6,434 nt of DNA from Coprococcus sp. Its GTDB lineage: Bacteria; Bacillota; Clostridia; Lachnospirales; Lachnospiraceae. The DNA lies in NCBI GenBank assembly GCA_016297325.1, contig JAEDGW010000130.1:1-6434 (forward strand), written 5' to 3'. The notes below the pieces were generated by a model. The model had not been told where the DNA came from. It was given only the letters and a program-made list of their open reading frames with translations, and made no database searches. Below, one piece after another: positions 1 through 6,434 of the stretch (position 1 is its first letter; the number at the start of each line of letters is the position of its first letter). The translations under genes and the position numbers were made by a program.

Positions 1-3000
1 ATGAGACGGAAAAGGATAGCTGTACTTACAGCTCAGGCTGATGAGTACATACAGGGGCGGTTCCTTTCAGGTTTTTTTGAAAGGGCTTTTGAACTTGACT
101 ACGATGTGTGTGTTTTTTCGATGTATCTGAAGTATCAGGATACGTATCAGAGAGAGATTGGCGATGCAAATATATTCAATCTGGTCGATATGAGAAGATA
201 TGATGCGTTGGTTGTGTTTACTGACAGGATAAGGACTCCGGGTATAGCAGAGGGACTTTTGTGGAGAATAAAACAGGAATTTGATGGCCTGGTGCTTGTG
301 ATGGAGGACTATGTTGACGGTTATGAGTCAATCAACATAGATCACAGGAGCAATATGTGCGAACTCACGGATCATCTAATAGATGTGCATGGGTGCAGAG
401 ATATTGTCATGCTGGATGGCTGGCAGGGCAATGCCAGTTCTATAAAGAAGAAGGAGGGCTTTTTTGACAGTCTTAAAAAGCATGGTTTAAAGTGTGATGA
501 AGACAAGGTATACTATGGCAACAACTGGTATGATTCAGGACGGGATACAGCGGCATCTATGCTGGAATCAGGAGATGGACTGCCGGATGCGATAGTATGT
601 GCTAATGATTATATGGCCATTGGATTTGCTGCGGAGCTGGAGAATAGAGGAATAAATGTGCCAGAAGATATCGCTGTTGTAGGATATGATACACTGGATG
701 CGAACGACGATAAGGTCATCCCTCTTACATCGATGGACATACCTGCCAGGGAAGATGGAATGTATGTGGCCTCGCTGCTGGACAGCAGGATTAAGGGATT
801 GCCATTTGAGCAGGACAGACCTCTGGCGAAGATACATCCGGGCAGAAGCTGTGGATGTGACAGGTGTACGGGAGCCAGTATGAAATCTGGTTTGGCATGG
901 GATTTGTCATCACAGTCAGCAAGATACGGATCTTATTATGATCATATGATGGAGGATCTGCTCTCGCAGAGAGACTACCGTGGATTTTATAATACTATAT
1001 TTCAGAATATCCATCCAGACAGTGGTTTCAGAAATTTCAGCCTTTGTCTGAATGAGTATTGGAATGCACCTGAAGTTATGATGGGGGCAAATGCTCTCCG
1101 GGTAGGATATACGAAGAATATGTACAGGATCATCAAAAGCGGTGATGGTGAGGGTGCTATAGATTTTGATGATTGTTTTGATGTCTCAAAGCTTATACCT
1201 GAGCTTGACGAGGACAGGGAACGACCGGACGCATATGTGTTCACCCCGCTTAATTTTGACGATAGATGTTTTGGCTATGCGGTTATCAACAATGGAAGTG
1301 CATGCAGAGCATATGATAGTTCGTACAGCGCATGGCTCAGACAGATAATGCAGGGCATGGAAGCATTTTACAGGCAGGCAAACCTTCAGAAGCTGATAGA
1401 CAAGATGAATGCCTCACAGATCAGAGATGATCTCACGGGAGTATACAACTACAATGGGTTTACTGCCAGATGCAGGGATATGTGTGAGGAGGCTCTTCTA
1501 AATGGAAGGAGCATCACGCTTCTGGCGATAGACATCAAGGGCCTTGGACAGATAAACACAAGACTTGGAAGAAAGACTGGTGACGAAGCGATACAGGCTC
1601 TCGCTGGAATGATATCGTCGTCCATAGATAAGTACGATGTATGCATGAGAATGTGCAATGATGAGTTTGTAGTGGCAACTCAGGTGATGGAAGAGAACAG
1701 TAACCATACAAGCGAGATAATAGCACAGATAGAGAAAAAGGCAGAGCAGTTCAACAGGACAAATAAAGAGGGTTTCACGATAGAAGTCTGTTTTGCGGTT
1801 GATACCGAGATCGTGTCAAGCGCAGAGGCTCTGGATCACTATGTCAATGATCTCATAAATTCCAAGAACAATGACAAAAAGAGGGAGTATCTGGAGACAT
1901 CCCGCAATTCTGATCTGACGCAGGAGGATCTTGAACAGGACAAGTTCGTCGCTGATATTCTGGACAGGAATCTGCTCACTTATCATTTTCAGCCTATCGT
2001 CAATGCGCATACAGGTCAGATATATGCGTATGAGGTGCTGATGCGCGCCGACACGGAAGAGTATATTTCACCATTAGATATCATTCAGAGCGCTGACAGA
2101 ATGGGAAGGCTTTCGGATGTGGAGCGTGCTACATTTGTCAACGTGCTGAATCTGATAGAGCAGAAGAATGATGAACTCAGGGAAAAGAAGATATTCATGA
2201 ACAGTATTCCGGGATGCAGGCTTGCACCGGAGGATGAGGATATCATAGAGAAGAAACTCAGCCGTCTGGGCGGTCATGTCGTTGTGGAATTTACGGAGGA
2301 AGCTGAGATGAATGACAAGCTTCTTGGTGAGATCAAGAACAGATATGATCGAATGAATATAGAGACTGCCATAGATGACTATGGTTCAGGTTATTCAAAT
2401 GTAAATAATCTCCTGAGGTATATGCCGCAGTATGTGAAGATAGACAGGATGCTCATGACAAACATACATGAAGATCCTCAGAAACAGCATTTTGTGAAAG
2501 ACATAATAGAGTTTGCTCATGACAATGATATAGTAACACTGGCCGAGGGAGTGGAATTGGGTGATGAACTCAGGGAAGTCATAAGGCTGGGTGCAGATCT
2601 GATACAGGGCTACTATACAGCAAAGCCGTCTCCAGAGGCTGTTCAGGAGATAGACAAGAGGGTAGTGACTGAGATAGTGCAGTATAACCAGAATGAGATA
2701 ACAAAGTATGGCAAGAAGATATATGTCATAACTGATGAGGATGAGATATCCATGGTACAGCTTGCTTTTAACAAGTATACAGCACTTGATTTCAGGCGTG
2801 TGGGCGATGCTTACAGGTATATCAGCATGACGGGAACTCCGGGCTTTAAGTCAAATATGCTGATAACCATAGGCGATGGTTTCTGCGGTGAGCTTCGTAT
2901 AGACAGCATAAGTCTGGGTGGTGAGAAGGGTATACCGTGTATAAGACTTGGGGAACACTGCGATGTGAGGATAGTTCTCACAGGTGACAATGAACTGCGT

Positions 3001-3792
3001 ACCGGTGGAATTCAGGTTCCGGAGTCGTCTAAGCTTGAACTTGCAGGCGATGGAGACCTGAGGATTACCCTGGCTGGAGGCAGATATTTTGGAATAGGCA
3101 ATGATTATTTCTCCGGCCATGGGGATCTGTATTTCAACCAGGATGGTGTACTGTCCATAACGGCCACAGGCATGAGGGGAATAGGAATAGGATCTGGCCT
3201 GGGCGGTAATATCTACATATCTCATGGACGTTATGAGATAGATCAGCGCGGACAGGAAGGTGTGATCATAGGCTGTGTAAGCAGCGACTGTCATATACAT
3301 ATAGAGAACTGCGATATGGAGATATACAATGGAATAGCCAGAAGCACTACCATAGGATCGTTTGAGGGCTGTGCAGACATAAGCATAGAGAACATATCAG
3401 GTAAGATCTCCGGAGCCTCTATAACCACAGCGGTGATAGGAACTGTGACAGGTGCAAGATGTTCAGTTAAGATGCAGAATGTGAATATATCAATGAATGT
3501 GAGGGCAAATGAGTGTTACGGAATAGGGTGTAGAAATGGCAGCACAGATGTGGAGATACAATATGCATATGTCAAGGTGGAGGTTCAGGGCAAGGATGCA
3601 TATGCCATGGGCAACAGCACACATACTTCAAGGATATTGCTCTCAAATTCAGATATAAACACGCAGGTGATCAACAGTGTTGGAACAGACATTGGAGCTG
3701 ATGAGAGAGACATCACCATAGGAAATGGAAGAGTCAGATTCATTGTAAATGGCACACAGATAGACAGAGAGGTGCACCTGATAGATCTTTAA
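1..3792 (+). CDS. Ligand-sensing c-di-GMP phosphodiesterase: LacI-type sensor, GAF-like region, degenerate GGDEF, EAL, C-terminal beta-helix
   Basis: The predicted role is hydrolysis of cyclic di-GMP in the cytoplasm, controlled by a small ligand, possibly a sugar. Residues 1-285 match the LacI/periplasmic-binding-protein fold: ANDYMA at 201-206, VPEDIAVVGYD at 220-230 and PLTS at 241-244. There is no helix-turn-helix, signal peptide or membrane segment. Residues 300-460 look GAF-like, ending in a probable helical linker. GGDEF covers about 471-635: DDLTG (476-480) is kept, but the signature is CNDEF (552-556) and the inhibitory-site RxxD is replaced by DKYD (543-546), so cyclase activity is doubtful. 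EAL covers about 648-885 and looks intact: E678 in EVL, N734, E766, D792-D793, K813, E849, E852 and Q869. Residues 955-1250 are beta-helix-like repeats, unusual in an EAL protein. The ATG is at base 1, so no upstream ribosome site or promoter can be judged, but the residue 3-10 strand fits the normal start of the LacI-like core. Domain calls are by motif reading; the phosphodiesterase role is inferred. Confidence 0.9.
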   Translation: MRRKRIAVLTAQADEYIQGRFLSGFFERAFELDYDVCVFSMYLKYQDTYQREIGDANIFNLVDMRRYDALVVFTDRIRTPGIAEGLLWRIKQEFDGLVLVMEDYVDGYESINIDHRSNMCELTDHLIDVHGCRDIVMLDGWQGNASSIKKKEGFFDSLKKHGLKCDEDKVYYGNNWYDSGRDTAASMLESGDGLPDAIVCANDYMAIGFAAELENRGINVPEDIAVVGYDTLDANDDKVIPLTSMDIPAREDGMYVASLLDSRIKGLPFEQDRPLAKIHPGRSCGCDRCTGASMKSGLAWDLSSQSARYGSYYDHMMEDLLSQRDYRGFYNTIFQNIHPDSGFRNFSLCLNEYWNAPEVMMGANALRVGYTKNMYRIIKSGDGEGAIDFDDCFDVSKLIPELDEDRERPDAYVFTPLNFDDRCFGYAVINNGSACRAYDSSYSAWLRQIMQGMEAFYRQANLQKLIDKMNASQIRDDLTGVYNYNGFTARCRDMCEEALLNGRSITLLAIDIKGLGQINTRLGRKTGDEAIQALAGMISSSIDKYDVCMRMCNDEFVVATQVMEENSNHTSEIIAQIEKKAEQFNRTNKEGFTIEVCFAVDTEIVSSAEALDHYVNDLINSKNNDKKREYLETSRNSDLTQEDLEQDKFVADILDRNLLTYHFQPIVNAHTGQIYAYEVLMRADTEEYISPLDIIQSADRMGRLSDVERATFVNVLNLIEQKNDELREKKIFMNSIPGCRLAPEDEDIIEKKLSRLGGHVVVEFTEEAEMNDKLLGEIKNRYDRMNIETAIDDYGSGYSNVNNLLRYMPQYVKIDRMLMTNIHEDPQKQHFVKDIIEFAHDNDIVTLAEGVELGDELREVIRLGADLIQGYYTAKPSPEAVQEIDKRVVTEIVQYNQNEITKYGKKIYVITDEDEISMVQLAFNKYTALDFRRVGDAYRYISMTGTPGFKSNMLITIGDGFCGELRIDSISLGGEKGIPCIRLGEHCDVRIVLTGDNELRTGGIQVPESSKLELAGDGDLRITLAGGRYFGIGNDYFSGHGDLYFNQDGVLSITATGMRGIGIGSGLGGNIYISHGRYEIDQRGQEGVIIGCVSSDCHIHIENCDMEIYNGIARSTTIGSFEGCADISIENISGKISGASITTAVIGTVTGARCSVKMQNVNISMNVRANECYGIGCRNGSTDVEIQYAYVKVEVQGKDAYAMGNSTHTSRILLSNSDINTQVINSVGTDIGADERDITIGNGRVRFIVNGTQIDREVHLIDL
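2950..3720 (+). repeat. Protein-level beta-helix repeats, about 28 residues (84 bases) per turn
   Basis: Within the C-terminal part of the first gene a hydrophobic-Ile/Leu/Met-Gly turn recurs, followed by a short polar stretch and alternating beta-strand residues of the type IxIxN. The glycines fall at residues 984, 1003, 1033, 1064, 1091, 1119, 1147, 1176, 1204 and 1232. From 1064 onward the spacing is 27, 28, 28, 29, 28 and 28 residues. Codons differ between copies, so this is an old protein repeat and not a recent DNA duplication. The pattern resembles the Gly-rich GIG repeats of clostridial beta-helical carbohydrate-binding proteins (the Cthe_2159 type), which are usually secreted. That family assignment is from memory and needs a profile or structure check. 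Confidence 0.7.
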
Positions 3793-3799
3793 GATTTGC

Positions 3800-3812
3800 T
3801 AAGGTTGCCTTA
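3800..3812. promoter_or_regulatory. Palindrome overlapping the -35 box, possible operator
   Basis: TAAGG-TTG-CCTTA is a perfect 5+5 base inverted repeat with a 3-base centre, and its right half and centre contain the -35 box at 3805-3810. A protein bound here would block the promoter. No T-run follows, so it is not an intrinsic terminator. The repeat is short enough to occur by chance, and no cognate regulator is visible in the window. Confidence 0.25.
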
Positions 3813-3833
3813 ACTATGGTTGTGAAGTATAAT
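3805..3833 (+). promoter_or_regulatory. Sigma-A-type promoter for the O-acetylation genes
   Basis: A TTGCCT -35 box (3805-3810, four of six consensus bases) is followed by exactly 17 bases and a perfect TATAAT -10 box (3828-3833). Transcription would start near 3840 and give a leader of about 50 bases before the MBOAT start codon. This lets the acetylation genes be transcribed independently of the phosphodiesterase gene. Because no terminator is visible between the two genes, read-through from upstream is also possible. Confidence 0.7.
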
Positions 3834-3892
3834 ACTGCCAATTGAGGAATAGGGGATAATACCCAAAAAAATAAATGTGAGAGAGAATAGAT

Positions 3893-5323
3893 ATGGTATT
3901 TTCAAGCTTGATTTTTTTATTTGTATTTTTTACAGCAAATCTCATAGTATACTTTGCGGTATCGCCGCAGAAACGCAATAAGGTTCTGCTCATATTTTCA
4001 CTGGTGTTTTATGCGTGGGGAGGACCGAGATATCTGCTGCTCCTTGCGGGTGAGACTCTTGTGAGCTGGATATTTGCACTGAAGATCAGTGAGGCCAGAG
4101 CTGGATATACAAAGAGAACAGAGAAATTCTACCTTGTGTGTGATCTGGTCATTATGCTTGCGTGTCTGGCAGTATTCAAATATCTTGGATTTTTTATTGG
4201 CAATTTCAAAGCTATATTTGGCGTGCCCAAAGCAGTGCCTCAGATAGTTCTTCCTATTGGAATATCATTTTACACATTCCAGCTCATATCCTATGTGGTG
4301 GATGTGTACAGAAATCAGGTAAAACCACAGAAAGAGTATTGGAAGCTTCTGCTTTACTCAAGCCTGTTTCATCAGTGTATAGCCGGTCCTATTGTCAGGT
4401 ATGAGACTGTTGCGGATGAGATTGACAACAGGGAGATAACAGCTAATGACATCTATATGGGTGTCAGAAGATTTACGGTTGGACTTGCCAAGAAAGCCGT
4501 CCTGGCCAACTCGTGTGCAAGCATAGCAGACACTCTGCTTCCGGCTGGAGTTGCAAGCCTTAAGGCTCAGACGACCCTGGGAATGTGGCTTGGAATGATC
4601 GCGTATATGCTTCAGATATATCTTGATTTTTCGGCATATTCAGATATGGCGATAGGAATGGGCCGTATGGTTGGATTTCATTACGATGAGAACTTTAACT
4701 ATCCTTATATGGCTACATCAGTGAATAATTTTTGGAGAAGATGGCATATATCACTTAGTTCCTTTTTCAGGGATTATGTGTATATACCTTTGGGCGGCAA
4801 CAGATGCGGCACTGCAAAATACATCAGAAACATGGCTATAGTGTGGTTCCTCACGGGAATGTGGCATGGAGCAAGCTGGAATTATATATTCTGGGGGCTT
4901 TACTATCTGATTTTTCTTCTCCTGGAGAAGTTTTATCTGGGCGGAAGGCTTGGCCCTGTGGCGTCGCATATCTATACGCTGCTCGTCATTTTGTTTGGCT
5001 GGACGATATTCAGGTTTGAGAGCCTTTCAGAGCTTGGAACAGTGCTTGCCGGTATGTTTGGCATAGGTACATCGGGATTTGCAAATATGGCACTTGGAAC
5101 AGTATTCCTGAAGAATATGTTCTTCATTGTGCTTGCGTGTGTAGCCTGTACAGATATTGGCAAGAGAATGAGAAAGGCTGCTATGGAGGCTGGCAAGGTA
5201 AAACCTTTGGTGCTCACGCTGCACAATGTGTGCGAGATGCTCACACCGGCATTCCTGCTCATAATCTCAGTGCTGGCACTTGTGGGAGCAAGCTATAACC
5301 CATTTTTGTATTTCCAGTTCTAG
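3893..5323 (+). CDS. MBOAT-family membrane O-acyltransferase (AlgI-like)
   Basis: This integral membrane protein (476 residues, usual length for the family, roughly 10-12 hydrophobic segments) is expected to pass an acyl group, usually acetyl, from a cytoplasmic donor across the membrane for O-acylation of an extracellular polysaccharide. Family signatures are clear: LPIGISFYTFQ at 120-130, QIYLDFSAYSDMAIG at 241-255, NNFWRRWHISLS at 278-289 and TGMWHGASWN at 321-330. H285 and H325 are the two conserved histidines, H325 being the expected catalytic one. The N-terminus MVFSSLIFLF aligns with the usual AlgI start, which supports this ATG. The ribosome site is weak: GAGAGAG at 3879-3885, seven bases before the ATG. 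A DHHW protein follows 42 bases downstream (30 if its earlier ATG is used), the standard partner arrangement. DltB and PatA are relatives, but no dltA, dltC or dltD gene lies nearby and the DHHW partner favours exopolysaccharide acetylation. The polymer itself is unknown. Confidence 0.93.
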   Translation: MVFSSLIFLFVFFTANLIVYFAVSPQKRNKVLLIFSLVFYAWGGPRYLLLLAGETLVSWIFALKISEARAGYTKRTEKFYLVCDLVIMLACLAVFKYLGFFIGNFKAIFGVPKAVPQIVLPIGISFYTFQLISYVVDVYRNQVKPQKEYWKLLLYSSLFHQCIAGPIVRYETVADEIDNREITANDIYMGVRRFTVGLAKKAVLANSCASIADTLLPAGVASLKAQTTLGMWLGMIAYMLQIYLDFSAYSDMAIGMGRMVGFHYDENFNYPYMATSVNNFWRRWHISLSSFFRDYVYIPLGGNRCGTAKYIRNMAIVWFLTGMWHGASWNYIFWGLYYLIFLLLEKFYLGGRLGPVASHIYTLLVILFGWTIFRFESLSELGTVLAGMFGIGTSGFANMALGTVFLKNMFFIVLACVACTDIGKRMRKAAMEAGKVKPLVLTLHNVCEMLTPAFLLIISVLALVGASYNPFLYFQF

Positions 5324-5355
5324 TCAGATAATTCGCAGTGTGGCTGCGGGAAGAT

Positions 5356-5360
5356 GAAGG
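5356..5360 (+). promoter_or_regulatory. Ribosome binding site deciding the DHHW-gene start
   Basis: GAAGG lies five bases before the ATG at 5366, a workable Shine-Dalgarno distance. The in-frame ATG at 5354 has only GGGAAG directly abutting it, too close to act as a ribosome site. The later ATG is therefore preferred; the two starts differ by four residues. Confidence 0.45.
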
Positions 5361-5365
5361 TAGAT

Positions 5366-6434
5366 ATGAAGAGAAGATTTACGAGAAGTCAAAGACAACA
5401 GATTAAGAAATTCAGGGCACTTGCTGTTTTGCTGTTTGCGGCGGTCATGGCGGTGGGGGCGTTTATAGGAATATTGTTATTTGTCAGACCTAAGACATCA
5501 GATGTTGAGAAGCGTGAGCTTGCGAAGTTTCCATCGTTTACGATCACATCATTTCTGGATGGTTCTTATTTTGAGGCGGTATCCCTGTGGTATTCTGACA
5601 CATACCCTATGAGAGATTCACTTGTATCTGCTGATCAAAGTCTGAAATCACTGTATGGCATAGAGGCCGGAACACAGGTTGTGGGCGGTGGAATTAAGGG
5701 CGATGAGATACCTGATGCAGATAAGGTTAAGAAAGACAATACTGACAGTAAAGATGACAAGAACAGCTCGGAGAGTACAACACAGTCCACTACGGAGGAT
5801 CCTGAGATCGGGCTTTCTGCGGAGGCAACTCATTCAAAAGTAAATAAAAATTCGACAGGGACTGATAACGTGGTAAAAACTGTTGAGCCACCTGATTCAA
5901 AGGCTATGGATGAAGCTTTTCAGAAACAGCTTCAGGATAACCTGTATGTAAAGGACGGCGCAGCCTATAGCATGTATTATTTCGTTCAGGATTCGGCAAC
6001 ACAGTATATAGATGCACTGAACGGTGCTGCAGCCAAGCTTTCGGGCCAGACAGATGTGTATGACATTTTGGTGCCAAATAGTTCGGGAATTCTTTTGTCA
6101 GACAGTGAACTTAAGAAACTTGGTGGTTCTGATCAGAAACAGGCTATAGAATATTATTACAGTATGATGGATGGAGTTAAGACGGTAGACATATTTGACA
6201 CCCTGAAATCACACAAAGATGAGTATATTTATTTTAGGACAGATCACCATTGGACTGCGGACGGTGCATTCTATGCCTATGAGGAGTTCTGCAAGAAGAA
6301 GGGAATTACAGAGATTCCACTGTCACAGAGAAAGAAAGATACTTTTGAGGGGTTCCTTGGAAGCTTCTACAATACGCTTCAGAACTCAGATATGAAAAAG
6401 AATCCTGATACAATATACGCATACGAGCCTATTG
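5366..6434 (+). CDS. DHHW-family membrane-anchored protein, AlgJ/AlgX-like, 3' end outside window
   Basis: The frame is open to the last base (356 codons plus one base, no stop). DHHW proteins are clostridial relatives of AlgJ/AlgX, SGNH-like enzymes that work with MBOAT proteins in O-acetylation of polysaccharides outside the membrane. Counting from the ATG at 5366, a basic N-terminus precedes one membrane segment (about 18-40), giving a cytoplasmic N-terminus and an external catalytic domain. Next come EKRELAKFP (48-56) and YSDTYPMRD (76-84), both typical of the family, then a hydrophilic Asp/Lys/Ser/Thr-rich stretch (about 113-177). VPNS is at 236-239 and the hallmark RTDHHWT at 291-297, which should carry the Asp-His part of the active site. 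The nucleophile serine block normally lies further downstream and is not in the window, so catalytic competence cannot be judged. It is almost certainly co-transcribed with the MBOAT gene, with no promoter or terminator in the short gap. An alternative start is the ATG at 5354. Confidence 0.9.
   Translation, partial: MKRRFTRSQRQQIKKFRALAVLLFAAVMAVGAFIGILLFVRPKTSDVEKRELAKFPSFTITSFLDGSYFEAVSLWYSDTYPMRDSLVSADQSLKSLYGIEAGTQVVGGGIKGDEIPDADKVKKDNTDSKDDKNSSESTTQSTTEDPEIGLSAEATHSKVNKNSTGTDNVVKTVEPPDSKAMDEAFQKQLQDNLYVKDGAAYSMYYFVQDSATQYIDALNGAAAKLSGQTDVYDILVPNSSGILLSDSELKKLGGSDQKQAIEYYYSMMDGVKTVDIFDTLKSHKDEYIYFRTDHHWTADGAFYAYEEFCKKKGITEIPLSQRKKDTFEGFLGSFYNTLQNSDMKKNPDTIYAYEPI
5702..5896 (+). other. 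Low-complexity hydrophilic insert in the DHHW protein
   Basis: About 65 residues (roughly 113-177 of the preferred start) are dominated by Asp, Lys, Ser, Thr and Asn, including NSSESTTQSTTED, with almost no hydrophobic core. The stretch separates the membrane-proximal N-terminal motifs from the SGNH-like core. It is probably a disordered, surface-exposed linker that lets the catalytic part reach away from the membrane, perhaps through the cell wall. This is inferred from composition only. Confidence 0.55.

Noticed and set aside
568..2277. Several short antisense and alternative-frame open frames inside the first gene
   Set aside because: They overlap clearly conserved LacI, GGDEF and EAL coding sequence, show no family motifs, and are explained as shadows of that gene.
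2851..3300. 149-codon open frame on the - strand inside the first gene
   Set aside because: It lies fully antisense to the beta-helix coding region, whose regular protein repeat shows the + strand is the coding one. Its translation is Tyr/Ile/Ser-rich without recognisable motifs.
3800..3812. Possible intrinsic terminator after the first gene
   Set aside because: The inverted repeat is only five base pairs and is followed by ACTATGG, with no T-run.
3853..3863. Possible small GGG/CCC hairpin before an A-rich stretch
   Set aside because: Only three G-C pairs can form around a loop of about seven bases, and A-runs on the + strand do not make a terminator for + strand transcripts.
3834..3892. 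A c-di-GMP riboswitch in the leader of the acetylation genes
   Set aside because: The leader after the predicted transcription start is only about 50 bases and shows neither the conserved GEMM core nor paired helices.
4162..5262. Short open frames in other frames within the MBOAT gene
   Set aside because: The MBOAT frame is continuous and carries all family signatures here; the shadows have no plausible product.
5354..5365. Earlier ATG at 5354 as start of the DHHW gene
   Set aside because: It has no ribosome site at a usable distance, whereas the ATG at 5366 has GAAGG five bases upstream. The choice is not certain and changes only four residues.
5648..5833. 61-codon - strand open frame
   Set aside because: It is antisense to the DHHW coding frame, which runs open from 5354 to the window end and includes conserved motifs on both sides.

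Overview
The window looks like chromosomal DNA from a Gram-positive anaerobe of the Clostridia, most likely a Lachnospiraceae-type gut or rumen bacterium. The reasons are moderate base composition (about 40-45% G+C by eye), heavy use of ATA and AGA/AGG codons, and two typical clostridial protein types: a LacI-like sensor fused to c-di-GMP domains, and a DHHW-family protein beside an MBOAT acyltransferase. The genus cannot be fixed from this sequence alone.

Three genes lie on the + strand. (1) Bases 1-3792 encode a 1263-residue, apparently cytoplasmic multidomain protein. Its order is: LacI-type sugar-binding domain without a DNA-binding helix-turn-helix, a GAF-like or unassigned region, a degenerate GGDEF domain (C-N-D-E-F), an EAL domain with all recognisable catalytic residues, and a long C-terminal repeat domain that reads as a right-handed beta-helix with a period of about 28 residues. 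(2) After a 100-base gap that holds a good sigma-A-type promoter, bases 3893-5323 encode an AlgI-like MBOAT membrane O-acyltransferase. (3) Just downstream, from base 5366 (or 5354) to the window edge, is the 5' part of a DHHW/AlgJ-AlgX-like membrane-anchored protein. Its TDHHWT motif is present, but its C-terminal part is outside the window.

Genes 2 and 3 form a typical cell-surface polysaccharide (or other envelope polymer) O-acetylation pair: the MBOAT protein moves acyl groups across the membrane and the DHHW protein is the likely external transferase or esterase partner. Gene 1 is predicted to be a c-di-GMP phosphodiesterase controlled by a small ligand. Its position upstream suggests, but does not prove, that c-di-GMP breakdown and exopolysaccharide modification are linked. 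The most unusual element is the beta-helix fused to the C-terminus of a cytosolic EAL protein. No RNA genes, mobile elements, CRISPR arrays or convincing terminators were seen.
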